From assembly GCF_001997345.1 (NCBI RefSeq), contig NZ_CP019606.1:3224001-3288000 (forward strand): a stretch of DNA of 64,000 nucleotides, in the 5' to 3' direction. A program made the translations under genes and the position numbers. This DNA comes from Tessaracoccus aquimaris (GTDB lineage Bacteria > Actinomycetota > Actinomycetes > Propionibacteriales > Propionibacteriaceae). Within the stretch, counting starts at the first letter, position 1; the number at the start of each line of letters is the position of its first letter. Positions 9,812 through 18,294 of the stretch are shown here, in pieces. A model generated the notes under the pieces. It saw only the letters and a list, made by a program, of their open reading frames with translations, ran no database searches and had not been told where the DNA came from.

Positions 9812-9908
9812 GGCACTGAGGCTACTAGGGAGGGGTGGTCGCCGCTGCCGGGGGCGATGCCCGGGGCGGGGGAATGGCCTCATCCCGGCTCGCCGCCCAG
9901 CGTGAGAT

Positions 9909-9946
9909 GTTCGATAAGTCGAACGAATGGCTGATATACAGAACGT
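9909..9946 (+). promoter_or_regulatory. Promoter and likely operator of the XRE-azlCD operon
   Basis: GTTCGA-TAAG-TCGAAC (9909-9924) is a perfect 6-bp-arm palindrome. TATACA at 9935-9940 is a good -10 box placed six bases before the ATG at 9947, so the transcript would start at or next to the start codon. The palindrome covers the -35 position, which suggests that the XRE protein represses its own operon. Binding is inferred. Confidence 0.55.
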
Positions 9947-10534
9947 ATGGGAACCTCGTCTGAACCGACAAGCCACGACGCTGCAGGCAGCCCGGTGCAG
10001 CTCATCGCAGACAACCTTCGGGCAGAGCGGCAGCGTGCCGGGCTGACGCTCAGCGCCGTCGCGCGCCTGGCGGGAGTCTCAAAATCGACGCTTTCCCAGC
10101 TTGAGGCCGGGTCCGGGAACCCGTCGGTCGAGACGCTGTGGGCGATCGCCGTCGCGCTCGGGGTCCCGTTCTCGCAGTTGGTGGCCGCGCCGCAGAGTCG
10201 GCTACGCGTCGTCCGCCGGGCGGAGCGTCAGAGCGTTGTCGCGGACGAGGCGGACTACGCGGCGGCGCTGCTGTCGGCGGGGTCGTCGGCGAGGCGCGAC
10301 GTGTACGCCGTCACCCTCGAACCGGGGAGCGCCCGGCGCTCCGATCCGCACTTGCGCGGGTCGGTCGAACACGTGGTCGTGGCGGCCGGGTCGGTGCGGA
10401 TCGGGCCGGTCGGCGAGGAGGTCGAGGTCGTGGCGGGCGACTACGTGACCTATCCGGGCGACGTCGCCCACGTGTCGGAGGCGCTGGAGCCCGGCACCTG
10501 GATCGTGCTGGTCATGGAGCACCCGGGGGCATGA
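9947..10534 (+). CDS. XRE-family regulator with C-terminal cupin domain
   Basis: The 195-residue protein has a helix-turn-helix domain at about residues 20-75 ('LTLSAVARLAGVSKSTLSQ') and a cupin beta-barrel at about 110-190 ('VEHVVVAAGSVRIGP', 'VAGDYVTYPGDVAHV'). Such proteins bind a small molecule in the cupin and control a neighbouring transporter. It overlaps azlC by the ATGA motif, so it is cotranscribed with the branched-chain amino acid exporter pair and probably regulates it. There is no Shine-Dalgarno sequence; the -10 box at 9935-9940 suggests a leaderless mRNA. The inducer is not known from sequence; an amino acid is the reasonable guess from context. Confidence 0.9.
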   Translation: MGTSSEPTSHDAAGSPVQLIADNLRAERQRAGLTLSAVARLAGVSKSTLSQLEAGSGNPSVETLWAIAVALGVPFSQLVAAPQSRLRVVRRAERQSVVADEADYAAALLSAGSSARRDVYAVTLEPGSARRSDPHLRGSVEHVVVAAGSVRIGPVGEEVEVVAGDYVTYPGDVAHVSEALEPGTWIVLVMEHPGA

Positions 10535-11223
10535 CGACCACCGTCACCTCTGCCGTCCGGCAAGGTGTCTGGGTCGGGCTCGCGACCGGCGCCTACGGCA
10601 TCTCGTTCGGGGCGCTGTCCGTCGCGAGCGGGCTGAACCTGTGGCAGACCTGCCTGCTAAGCCTCCTGATGTTCACCGGCGGTAGCCAGTTCGCGTTCAT
10701 CGGAGTCATCGCGGCCGGAGGCGCCGGGCCGGCCGCCGCGGCGACTGCCTTTCTGCTCGGTGTGCGCAACACCCTGTACAGCCTGCAGATGTCGGCGCTG
10801 ATCAAGCCGCGCGGGCTCCGCAAGGCAGCGGCGGCCCAGGTGACCATCGACGAATCGGTCGCGGTGTCGCTCGCTCAGCCAGACCGGGCATCGCAGCGCG
10901 CCGGGTTCTGGGCCGCAGGCTTGGGCGTCTTCGTGTTCTGGAACCTCGCGACCCTCGGCGGCGCGCTGCTCGGCGACGTGCTCGGCGACCCGAAGCGATG
11001 GGGCCTCGACGGGGCGGCGGCCGCGGCGTTCGTCGCCCTGCTGTGGCCGCGGCTGAAGCGCCGCCAGGCGCAGGCTGTCGGCGTCGTCGCGGCCCTGTTG
11101 GCGGCAGTGCTCGTGCCCTTGGCGCCTGCGGGCATCCCGATCCTGGCGGCCGGCGCCGCCGCGGCGGCGGTCGCCTGGTGGCAGCAGCGATGGGGCGCGG
11201 CGAGCAAGGGGGCGCACGCATGA
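10531..11223 (+). CDS. azlC: AzlC-family branched-chain amino acid exporter, large subunit
   Basis: A 230-residue membrane protein with the AzlC fold: 'QGVWVGLATGAYGISFGALSV' region, then 'LLMFTGGSQFAFIGV' and 'FLLGVRNTLYSLQMS', the conserved first-half motifs. AzlC works with the small AzlD subunit to export branched-chain amino acids or analogues. The ATG overlaps the regulator stop (ATGA) and the stop overlaps azlD in the same way, giving a three-gene operon regulator-azlC-azlD. Substrate assignment rests on family knowledge only. Confidence 0.9.
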   Translation: MTTTVTSAVRQGVWVGLATGAYGISFGALSVASGLNLWQTCLLSLLMFTGGSQFAFIGVIAAGGAGPAAAATAFLLGVRNTLYSLQMSALIKPRGLRKAAAAQVTIDESVAVSLAQPDRASQRAGFWAAGLGVFVFWNLATLGGALLGDVLGDPKRWGLDGAAAAAFVALLWPRLKRRQAQAVGVVAALLAAVLVPLAPAGIPILAAGAAAAAVAWWQQRWGAASKGAHA

Positions 11224-11534
11224 CACTGTGGATCTGGGTGCTGGTCGCGGCGCTGGCGTGCTTCGCGCAGAAACTGGTCGGCTACCTGCTGCCCTCCGAC
11301 GCGTTGGAGAGCCCGCGGTTCGCCTACGTGTCGTCCGGGGTGACGGTCGGACTGTTGTCGGCATTGGTGGTGACGCAGACGTTCGCATCCGGTTCGTCGC
11401 TCGAGGTCGACGCGAGGCTCGCGTCGGTGCTGGTCGCGGCGATCGCCCTGTGGCTGAGGGCGCCGTTCATCGTCGTGGTCCTGCTGGGCGCCGTGACGGC
11501 AGCGCTCCTGCGCCTGTTCGGGCTGGCCGCTTGA
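11220..11534 (+). CDS. azlD: AzlD-family exporter small subunit
   Basis: A 104-residue protein with three to four membrane segments, starting 'MTLWIWVLVAALACFAQKL' and ending in the hydrophobic 'VVLLGAVTAALLRLF'. Size, hydrophobicity and position directly after azlC (ATGA overlap) identify it as AzlD, the small partner needed for export. It is the last gene of the operon; a repeat cluster follows 40 bases later. Confidence 0.88.
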   Translation: MTLWIWVLVAALACFAQKLVGYLLPSDALESPRFAYVSSGVTVGLLSALVVTQTFASGSSLEVDARLASVLVAAIALWLRAPFIVVVLLGAVTAALLRLFGLAA

Positions 11535-11575
11535 GTCACGTTGTGCCCTGAGCCTGTCCCAGCACCGGCGACGGA

Positions 11576-12616
11576 GGGTTTCGACGCGCGCAGCGGCGCT
11601 GCGCGCCTTTGCCCGGCTCAACCAGCGTTCCCCGAGCTTGTCGTGGGTGGTGCCGTTCCCCGAGCTTGTCGAGGGGTCCGCAACCACAGCGCTGACGTAT
11701 CCGACTGATGCGACCTGCCGAGCGTCGGGCAAGCGGTCTCGACGCCACGAGGCCACGGAATGCTGGGGCAGGCGCACTTGGTCGCCGAGTCGGACGAGCT
11801 GTTCGGGCCGTGCCCGCTCTACGGCGAGTGCGACCTCGCACCGGGCGCCAGAGGTTTCGACGCGCGCTGCGGCGCTGCGCGCCTTTACCCGGCTCAACCA
11901 GCGCTCCCCGAGCCGGCCGCGGGGTCCCGTCGCCCAGCGTGGTCGCGTGTACCGACTGGTTTCGGACCTTTCGACTCGGCCGCGCGACTTCGTCGGTGGG
12001 CCGGCTCAAGGAACGGAGTCAGTGCCGCCCGGGGCCGCGTCAGCGGGCTTCGTTCCCCGAGCTTGTCGAGGGGTCCGCAACCACAGTGCTGATGTTGCCG
12101 ACCGCGATCTGCCCGCACCGTCAATCTCTTCTCGAGACTCCGCACCGGGCGCCAGAGGTTTCGACGCGGGCTGCGGCGCTGCGCGCCTTTGCCCGGCTCA
12201 ACCAGCGATCACCGAGCCGGTCGCGGGGTCCCGTCGCCCAGCGTGGTCAGGTGCGACTTGAGGGTTGCGGACCTTTCGACTCGGCCGCGCGACTTCGTCG
12301 GCGGGCCTGCTCAAGGAGCGGAGGGTGGTCGGGTGCGACTCTCGGGTTGCGGACCTTTCGACTCGGCCGCGCGACTTCGTCGGCGGGCCGGCTCAAGGAA
12401 CGGGTGCTTCCCGAGCCGGTCGTGGGTGGTGCCGTTCCCCGAGCTTGTCGAGGGGTCCGATTGTCGCGCTAGCCGGTGGTCGGGTTCGTCTGATGGGTTT
12501 CGGACCTTTCGACTCGGCCTCGCGCGACTTCGTCGGCGGGCCTGCTCAAGGAACGGAGTCAGTGCCGCCCGAGGGGGGCGTCTGCGGGCGTCGTCGTTCC
12601 CCGAGGCCGCCTGGGG
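11576..12616. repeat. Intergenic cluster of dispersed short repeats (cluster 1)
   Basis: About 1 kb without a credible gene. It is built from three recurring pieces: (i) imperfect hairpins reading GTTCCCCGAGCTTGTCGAGG or its relatives; (ii) roughly 52-base pieces from GGTTTCGACGCG to GGCTCAACCAGCG; (iii) related pieces from CCTTTCGACTCGG to GGCTCAAGGAACG. All three kinds occur several times here and the pieces recur in five other intergenic clusters in the window. Frames that read through it are low-complexity translations of the repeats. Confidence 0.85.
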
Positions 12617-12622
12617 GCAGCG

Positions 12623-13111
12623 TCAGCGGGCTTCGTCCAAGGCGCGGATCGTTTCCAACGCCTCGGGGCGGACCCTCGCGAGGATCGCGTCGCCGATCGC
12701 CGTGAGCTGGTCGAGTTGGTCCGGCGTCAGGGCGTCGATGATCGACGAGCGCACCGTCTCGACGTGACCCGGGGCTGCTCTGACCACGAGGTCCCAGCCC
12801 GCGTCCGTCAGCGACGCGTTGGTCGCCCTCGCGTCGACGCGGTCCGCCTGACGCTCGACGAGTCCGCGCTTCTCCAAGCGATTGACGACGTGCGACAGGC
12901 GTGGAAGCGTGCCGCGGGTCTGGCTCGCCAACGAGGACATCCGAAGGGTCCGCTCGGGGGCCTGGGAGAGCATCGCGAGCACCCAGTACTCGAAGTGGGA
13001 CAGGTCGGAGTCGCGCTTCAGTTGGGTCTCCAAGACCCCAGGAACGAGCTCCAGGAGCGACGCGAGTCGTAGCCAGGCCGACATCTCGCGTTCGTTCAGC
13101 CACTTCGTCAT
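12623..13111 (-). CDS. MarR-family transcriptional regulator
   Basis: A 162-residue winged-helix regulator. 'LSHFEYWVLAMLSQAPERTLRMSSLA' region is the helical start of the DNA-binding domain; 'LSHVVNRLEKRGLVERQ' is the recognition helix and wing lead-in, followed by 'ATNASLTDAG', a classic MarR wing. The ATG at 13111 is six bases from TACACT (13118-13123, minus strand), which looks like a -10 box of a leaderless transcript. It diverges from the NAD(P)-binding reductase at 13194, and the shared 82-base gap holds two palindromes. It therefore probably represses the reductase and itself in response to a small ligand. Confidence 0.9.
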   Translation of the reverse strand: MTKWLNEREMSAWLRLASLLELVPGVLETQLKRDSDLSHFEYWVLAMLSQAPERTLRMSSLASQTRGTLPRLSHVVNRLEKRGLVERQADRVDARATNASLTDAGWDLVVRAAPGHVETVRSSIIDALTPDQLDQLTAIGDAILARVRPEALETIRALDEAR

Positions 13112-13117
13112 GGAAGC

Positions 13118-13173
13118 AGTGTAATGATTACTTGATACAACAACTAACTCGCGTAGAGTAGTTGTAGGTACAA
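13118..13173. promoter_or_regulatory. Divergent promoter region with two palindromes (MarR operators?)
   Basis: ACAACTA (13140-13146) pairs with TAGTTGT (13159-13165), a 7-bp inverted repeat with a 12-base spacer. TTGTA-GG-TACAA (13162-13173) is a perfect 12-base palindrome. CTTGATACAAC at 13131-13141 resembles half of the second. This AT-richer stretch lies between the divergent marR and reductase genes, the usual site for MarR binding. A GGAGG ribosome site sits just before the ATG at 13194. Confidence 0.5.
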
Positions 13174-13193
13174 GCAATCTGGAGGTAAGTGCT

Positions 13194-13769
13194 ATGAGCA
13201 AGGTCACCATTATCGGCGGCGGAAAGATGGGCAAGGCGATCTCGAACCTCGTCACCACGGGCGGCAACACCGTCGAGATTCTCACCCGCAGCGATGCGGT
13301 GACGGCGGTCACCGGAGAGATCGTCGTGCTGGCCATCCCATTCGGGGCGGTCGACGACGTGCTGGCGCGCAGGGCGGACGAGTTTGCGGGCAGGATCGTG
13401 GTCGACATCACGAACCCCGTCGACTTCGACACCTTCGACTCGCTGGTTGTCCCGGCCGACTCGTCCGCGGCCGCCGAACTGCAGGCCAAGCTTCCGCAGT
13501 CGAAGGTCCTCAAGGCCTTCAACACCAACTTCGCCGCGACCCTCGAGTCGGGCAAGGTCGGCGACGCGACGACCACCGTCCTCATCGCGGGCGACGATCA
13601 GGACGCCAAGCAGAGCCTCGCCGACATCGTCGACGCCTCGGGAATGAAGGCACTCGATGCCGGTCCGCTCAAGCGGGCCCGCGAACTAGAGGCCATCGGC
13701 TTCCAGCAGTTGGTCCTGGCCGCGTCGAACCAGGTCGGCTGGACCGCGGGCTTCGCCGTCATCGCCTGA
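13194..13769 (+). CDS. NADP/F420-type oxidoreductase, NAD(P)-binding (NPD family)
   Basis: A 191-residue Rossmann protein starting 'MSKVTIIGGGKMGKAISN', the dinucleotide-binding loop G-G-G-K-M-G. Then come 'EIVVLAIPFGAVDDVL' and 'VVDITNPVDF', typical of the 'NADP oxidoreductase, coenzyme F420-dependent' family, and 'KAFNTNFAATLESGKVGD'. Related enzymes move hydride between NADP and a flavin or F420, but many members have no known partner, so the substrate is open. It diverges from a MarR regulator that probably controls it. A strong hairpin follows the stop. Confidence 0.85.
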   Translation: MSKVTIIGGGKMGKAISNLVTTGGNTVEILTRSDAVTAVTGEIVVLAIPFGAVDDVLARRADEFAGRIVVDITNPVDFDTFDSLVVPADSSAAAELQAKLPQSKVLKAFNTNFAATLESGKVGDATTTVLIAGDDQDAKQSLADIVDASGMKALDAGPLKRARELEAIGFQQLVLAASNQVGWTAGFAVIA

Positions 13770-13783
13770 GCCCAGGCGCGAGA

Positions 13784-13810
13784 GTGCCCGCCGAGACGCT
13801 CGGCGGGCAC
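13784..13810. terminator. Bidirectional terminator between convergent genes
   Basis: GTGCCCGCCGAG (13784-13795), loop ACG, then its perfect complement CTCGGCGGGCAC (13799-13810): a 12-bp GC-rich hairpin. It lies 15 bases after the reductase stop and 14 bases from the stop of the convergent gene at 13824. There is no T-run, which is common in high-GC actinobacteria. Confidence 0.75.
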
Positions 13811-13823
13811 GATTCGTCGAGCC

Positions 13824-14378
13824 TCAGAGCATCATCGGCAGCGCGACCGCGAGGACCGCGATCAGCACGATGAAGACCAGCAGGGCGATCAGGCAGCCAC
13901 CGCCTGCCTGCTTCTGGGGCGTGAAGCCGATGTTGCCCTGATTGACGAACTGGTTCATGGGCGCCGCGTAGAAGACCTCGACGAGCCTGCCAGGCTCCAT
14001 GACGAAGTCGAGGTCCGCGTTGCCGTACTTCTTCATCCACTGGCCGTGCGCGTGAATCCGGTGCTGGCCCGCGGGAACGGGGAAGTCGAAACTGCCGGAG
14101 GACCCCGTCACGTTGAGGCGGTATCCGTCCAGCGTCACGGTCGGTGCGACCATCGAGTTGGTCCAGAACGAGCCTTGCAAGGTGACCCGCAAGGTGCCCA
14201 TCTGGGCCGGCGGCGGGGCATTGTGCTGCTGCATGGGCATGTTCTGCGGCGGCATGTTCTGCTGCGGCGGCGCCTGGTTCTGCCATTGGTTCTGGTAGCC
14301 GAGTTGCTCCTGCGGGCTCTGCCCCCCGGCAGGGTTGGCGGTGAAGTCGGGGTTGCCCTCGGGCGGCTGCGAAGTCAT
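13824..14378 (-). CDS. Hypothetical tail-anchored protein with Gln/Pro/Met-rich N terminus
   Basis: I do not recognise a named family. The 184-residue protein has a disordered N-terminal third rich in Gln, Pro, Asn and Met ('QNMPPQNMPMQQHNAPPP'). A compact beta-rich middle follows ('LRVTLQGSFWTN', 'VTLDGYRLNVTG', 'VPAGQHRIHAHGQW'). The C-terminal membrane helix is 'CLIALLVFIVLIAVLAVALP'. The middle looks like a small beta-sandwich, placed in the cytoplasm if the tail anchor is typical. ATG at 14378 is chosen because TAGTCT (14386-14391, minus strand) lies seven bases before it, a likely leaderless start. It stands alone, convergent with the reductase gene. Confidence 0.75.
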   Translation of the reverse strand: MTSQPPEGNPDFTANPAGGQSPQEQLGYQNQWQNQAPPQQNMPPQNMPMQQHNAPPPAQMGTLRVTLQGSFWTNSMVAPTVTLDGYRLNVTGSSGSFDFPVPAGQHRIHAHGQWMKKYGNADLDFVMEPGRLVEVFYAAPMNQFVNQGNIGFTPQKQAGGGCLIALLVFIVLIAVLAVALPMML

Positions 14379-14465
14379 GGCGCTCAGACTAAGTGCTCGG
14401 CCGATCACACCCGGCCGCTGTTCACGCACCTCACCTGGTGGTGATCGCCCCGTCCGCGACCGCCG

Positions 14466-15467
14466 TCAGCGCTTCTCCGTCTCGGGGGTCGCCGCGCCGG
14501 AGGGCTCGACCTTGATCTCATGCGCCTTGGGGTGCTCGGCGTCGTCGTGCTTCTTCTTCCCGAACGGCAGCAGGTGCATGACGACCACGGCCACCGCGCC
14601 GATCGCAAGGCCGATGATCGCGGAGAAGAAGGTGTTGACCAGCCAGCCGACGAACCCGCCCGCCGCGTTGGCGGCGAGCACCTCGAGGTGATGGACGAAC
14701 TCGTAGATCGGATGGAAGCCGAGGTCGTTCATGCCGACGAGCAGGATGTGCCCGCCGACCCACAGCATCGCGGCGATGCCGACGGTGCTGAGCACCTTCA
14801 AGACGATGGGCATGGCCTTGACGAGGCCCTCGCCGAGGCGACGGGTGTTCTCCTTGGCGGCGAGTTTGAGGCCGACGTCGTCCATCTTGACGATGAGGGC
14901 CACGACGCCGTAGACGAGAGCGGTGATGGCGAGCGCCACCACGACGAGGCTGCCCGCCTTCAGCCAGAAGCCGAGGTCGGCGACCTCGTTCAGCGAGATC
15001 ACCATGATCTCCGCGGACAGGATGAAGTCGGTGGTGATGGCGCCCTTGACCATGGTGTTCTCGTAGTCGGCGCCCTTGACGAGGGCGGGCGCCTCCTTCG
15101 ACTTGCTGTGGCCGCTGACCGCCTCCCAGATCTTCTCGGCGCCCTCGTAGCTGAGGTAGAGGCCGCCGCACATCAGCAGCGGCGTCAACGCCCAGGGCAG
15201 CAGCCAGTTGAGCAGCAGGATCACCGGGAGGATGAACACGATCTTGTTGATGATCGAGCCCTTGGCGATGCGCCAGATCACGGGCAGTTCCCGGTCGGCA
15301 GTGAAGCCCTGGACGTAGCGCGGCGTTACGGCGGCATCGTCGACGACCACTCCGACGGCCTTCGTTGAGGCCTTGGCCGCGGCCGCTGCGATGTCGTCGA
15401 CCGAGGCGGCCGCGGCTCGCGCGATCGCCGCGATGTCGTCAAGGAGTGCCGCGAGTCCGCCTGCCAT
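14466..15467 (-). CDS. DUF808 family inner-membrane protein (YedI-like)
   Basis: The 333-residue protein matches the DUF808 family: N-terminal 'AGGLAALLDDIAAIARAAAA' region, then 'DDAAVTPRYVQGF' and 'ELPVIWRIAKGSIINK', followed by several membrane segments ('LLNWLLPWALTPLLMCGG', 'GLAIGAVAVVVMHLLPFG'). Members are polytopic membrane proteins of unknown function, sometimes linked by name only to transport. Length is normal. The gene is monocistronic, with about 185 bases to the next gene on either side and no clear motif there. Confidence 0.88.
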   Translation of the reverse strand: MAGGLAALLDDIAAIARAAAASVDDIAAAAAKASTKAVGVVVDDAAVTPRYVQGFTADRELPVIWRIAKGSIINKIVFILPVILLLNWLLPWALTPLLMCGGLYLSYEGAEKIWEAVSGHSKSKEAPALVKGADYENTMVKGAITTDFILSAEIMVISLNEVADLGFWLKAGSLVVVALAITALVYGVVALIVKMDDVGLKLAAKENTRRLGEGLVKAMPIVLKVLSTVGIAAMLWVGGHILLVGMNDLGFHPIYEFVHHLEVLAANAAGGFVGWLVNTFFSAIIGLAIGAVAVVVMHLLPFGKKKHDDAEHPKAHEIKVEPSGAATPETEKR

Positions 15468-15652
15468 GGGTGCCCTTCGTCGATGGAACGGGCAAATTCT
15501 ACGGGTCGCGCGGGCTCACGCCGTCGGAATCGCGGTGTCGGTGGTCGGTGACGGCGTGCCGGGGGCGCCCGTGAGGTTGAACAGCAACCGTCACGCGTTT
15601 CGAAACCGATCGACCATATGAAGCCCACGGAGGAACGAACAGCGGGACGTGC

Positions 15653-16612
15653 TCAACGCCCGACCCGACCACCGGCCAGGCGCACCCAGGAGGAGAGCAC
15701 GGGGGCGAGTCGGCCGTGGAGACGGAGCGTCGCCAGGTCGTCGCCGCGGGTCTGCCCGTCGGTGCAGATGATGACGTCGCGCCCCTCCTTCGCCGAGCGC
15801 CGCACGAACCGAAGCCCGCTCATCACCGTCAGAGAGGTGCCGAGCACCACCAGCACGTCCGCCGCGTCGAGCAGACGGTTGGCCCGAAGCACCGTGTCGC
15901 GGTGCGCGTTCTCCCCGAAGAAGACGACGTCGGGCTTCAGCACCCCCTGGCAGGCGGGGCAGTCGGGGTACTCGAAGTCCTCGGTCCGGTCGACCTCCGC
16001 GTCGCCGTCCGGGGCCGTCCGGGCCTCGGCGGTGAGCGCGTCGAGTTGGCGGGCGAAGCGCGGGTTCATCCGCAGCAGGGCGTCCTGCAGGTCCTCGCGC
16101 GGGAACAGTCGGCCGCAGCCGAGGCAGATCACCTCGGCGAGGTTGCCGTGCAGGTCGACCACTGGCGCCGAGCCCGCCCGTTGGTGGAGTCCGTCGACGT
16201 TCTGCGTCACCACCCCCGTGAACGGGGTGAGCCGGCCGAGCCGCGCGAGGGCCAGGTGCGCCTCGTTGGGTCGCGCCCTGCCGAATGCCCGCCAACCCAC
16301 CGTGCTGCGCGCCCAGTAGCGGCGCCTGCTGAGGTCGGAGGAGACGAACTCCTGGAACGTCATGGGGGAGCGCGGCACCGCGTCGCGGCCGCGGTAGTCG
16401 GGCAGCCCTGAGTCGGTCGACATCCCGGCGCCGGTCAGCACGAGCGTCGGCCTGCCCCGGAACAGGTCGAGCGCGGCGGCCAGGTCGTCGTCGGGGGAGA
16501 CGCGACCGAAGGAGCCGCCGTCAGGGCCCCACGCGGTGGCATCGGACGCGACGTCCACGCCGGCGCGGGCCGTGCGGAACCAGCCGCCGACGTCACCAGG
16601 CGCGTTGTTCAT
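15653..16612 (-). CDS. Sir2-family NAD-dependent protein deacylase
   Basis: Sirtuins remove acyl groups from lysine with NAD+ as cosubstrate. The 319-residue protein shows every signature: NAD loop 'GAGMSTDSGLPDYRG', 'TQNVDGLH', catalytic His in 'DLHGNL', two Cys pairs for structural zinc ('CLGCGR' and 'CPACQG'), 'LKPDVVFFGE' and 'GTSLTVMSG'. The first ~45 residues precede the core and are not conserved; the ATG at 16612 has a purine-rich GAGGAGGG just upstream, which supports it. Which acyl chain it prefers cannot be told from these motifs. Confidence 0.94.
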   Translation of the reverse strand: MNNAPGDVGGWFRTARAGVDVASDATAWGPDGGSFGRVSPDDDLAAALDLFRGRPTLVLTGAGMSTDSGLPDYRGRDAVPRSPMTFQEFVSSDLSRRRYWARSTVGWRAFGRARPNEAHLALARLGRLTPFTGVVTQNVDGLHQRAGSAPVVDLHGNLAEVICLGCGRLFPREDLQDALLRMNPRFARQLDALTAEARTAPDGDAEVDRTEDFEYPDCPACQGVLKPDVVFFGENAHRDTVLRANRLLDAADVLVVLGTSLTVMSGLRFVRRSAKEGRDVIICTDGQTRGDDLATLRLHGRLAPVLSSWVRLAGGRVGR

Positions 16613-16802
16613 CGTCCCTCCTCGGGCCAGAATAGGCCGCTCGCGGAGGGCCGTGGGCCCGTGCCGGGCTGAGGGTCGACGGTAGCCTCGGGGCCAAGCC
16701 GCGGACTGTTGCCGCGGACGTGCGCGAGCGGCGAGTCCATCGGACCCCGGCCGCAGGCGGAGGGGTGAGCGGCGGGCCGACCGTCAAAGGAAGGTGGATC
16801 TC

Positions 16803-17582
16803 GTGCGGACGTTCCGCAAGGAAGGGTCGCGGCGGGCGATCGCGACGGAGGCAGCGAGCCTCGAGTGGTTGGCCGCGGCGGACGGCGGGGCGGCGGTCGC
16901 CGAACTCGCGGCGGTCGGCGACACCTGGCTCGAGACCGTGCTCATTCCCGCGGCCGCCCCCAGTAGGGACGATGCGGCCGACTTCGGACGACGTCTCGCG
17001 CGCACCCATGCCGCCGGGGCGAGGTGGTGGGCTGAGGCGCCTCCAGGGATGGATCCGGCCGACCTGGCCACCGCGAACCTCCCGACGCCCGCGGCGCCGC
17101 GGCCCGTCTGGGACTCCTTCGGCGCTTACTACTCCGAGGCGAGGCTGCGACCCTACGTCGAGATGGCCACCTCTCTCGACGGCGACGATCGGGTCCTGCT
17201 GCACCGGGCTTGTGACGCGGTCGCCACGGGTCGCTTCGACTCTCCTCAGCCGGGGCTGTGCCCCGCGGTCGCCCGGATCCACGGCGACCTGTGGGGCGGC
17301 AACGTCGTGTGGGGCGACTCGGGAGACCGGGTCGTCGGCACGCTGATCGACCCGTGCGCGAACGGCGGGCACGCCGAGACCGACCTCGCGGAGTTGGCGC
17401 TGTTCGGGTCGCCCCATCTGGACGCGACGGTCGCCGGGTACCGGGAGGTGAGCCCGTTGGCCGACGGGTGGCGGGATCGGATCGGCCTGCACCAGTTCCA
17501 CATGGTGTTGGTGCACGTCGTGCTGTTCGGGGGCGGCTACCTGGCGCAGGCGCTGCGGACGGCGCGGTCGCTGACGCGGTGA
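16803..17582 (+). CDS. Fructosamine kinase family protein
   Basis: Fructosamine kinases phosphorylate the sugar of glycated amines, which starts their repair or catabolism. The protein has the kinase-like motifs 'VARIHGDLWGGNVVW' (catalytic loop H-G-D-L-W-x-G-N) and 'LIDPCANGGHAETDLAEL' (the D-P metal motif and following helix). I place the start at GTG 16803: the strong ribosome site AAAGGAAGG (16786-16794) is eight bases upstream, whereas a GTG at 16794 would overlap it. This gives 259 residues, close to the usual 250-290. It could instead act on a related ketosamine or aminoglycoside. Confidence 0.88.
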   Translation: MRTFRKEGSRRAIATEAASLEWLAAADGGAAVAELAAVGDTWLETVLIPAAAPSRDDAADFGRRLARTHAAGARWWAEAPPGMDPADLATANLPTPAAPRPVWDSFGAYYSEARLRPYVEMATSLDGDDRVLLHRACDAVATGRFDSPQPGLCPAVARIHGDLWGGNVVWGDSGDRVVGTLIDPCANGGHAETDLAELALFGSPHLDATVAGYREVSPLADGWRDRIGLHQFHMVLVHVVLFGGGYLAQALRTARSLTR

Positions 17583-17689
17583 AGGCCGGTCGGCTTCCGT
17601 GGGTCGCCTGGCCCCATGGCTGGGCAACGCTCCGGCGGTCCTCGGGCGACGGCGTCGCCGCGGGTGCTTGGTCGGGTTCGTGGGTCAGT

Positions 17690-18013
17690 TGCGGAGGTTT
17701 CGACGCGCCCGGTCGCCTCGCTCCCGGACGGCTCAACCAGCGTGCCCCCGGCGGCTCTTCCACCTTGGCTGGTCCCGCGGCTGAGGCGCCGACTGCGGGC
17801 GACGGCGTGGCCGAGTGTGCTTGGTCAGGCAGGCAGTTGGGTTCCGGGGGTTTCGACGCAGCGGCGGGCGACTGCGTCGCCGCGGCTGGCTCAACCAGCG
17901 TGTCCGGGCCGAGGCCGTGTCGCGGGTTCTGGGCGGGTTCGCGGTTCTGTTGCGGAGGTTTCGACGCGCCCGGTCGCTTCGCTCTCGGACGGCTCAACCA
18001 GCGTGCCCCGCAC
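17690..18013. repeat. Dispersed short repeats (cluster 2)
   Basis: Gene-free stretch after the fructosamine kinase with three pieces of the family starting GGTTTCGACGC and ending GGCTCAACCAGCG (near 17694, 17849 and 17957), plus fragments such as GGCTCTTCCACC. It runs directly into the 23-base minisatellite. Confidence 0.75.
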
Positions 18014-18174
18014 GGCTCTTCCAGCGTGCCCCGGACGGCTCTTCCAGCGTGCCCCGGACGGCTCTTCCAGCGTGCCCCGGACGGCTCTTCCAGCGTGCCC
18101 CGGACGGCTCTTCCAGCGTGCCCCGGACGGCTCTTCCAGCGTGCCCCGGACGGCTCTTCCAGCGTGCTCCCGGC
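18014..18174. repeat. 23-base minisatellite, seven tandem copies
   Basis: The unit starts GGCTCTTCCAGCGTGCCCC and ends with GGAC. Copies begin at 18014, 18037, 18060, 18083, 18106, 18129 and 18152, exactly 23 bases apart and almost identical; the last drifts into GTGCTCCCGG. The unit seems to derive from the end of the neighbouring dispersed repeat (GGCTCAACCAGCGTGCCCC). It lies 120 bases before the symporter gene. Near-identity suggests recent slippage, so copy number may vary between strains. Confidence 0.92.
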
Positions 18175-18294
18175 GACTCAACCAGCTTGGTCGGCGGCTG
18201 CTGGCTCGACCAGGGTTCCCCCGTCGGCGGGCTTTCTGGGAGCGAAAAGGACCCCGATCGTCTGCAGACAACGCGCGACGACTACGGTGCTGAC

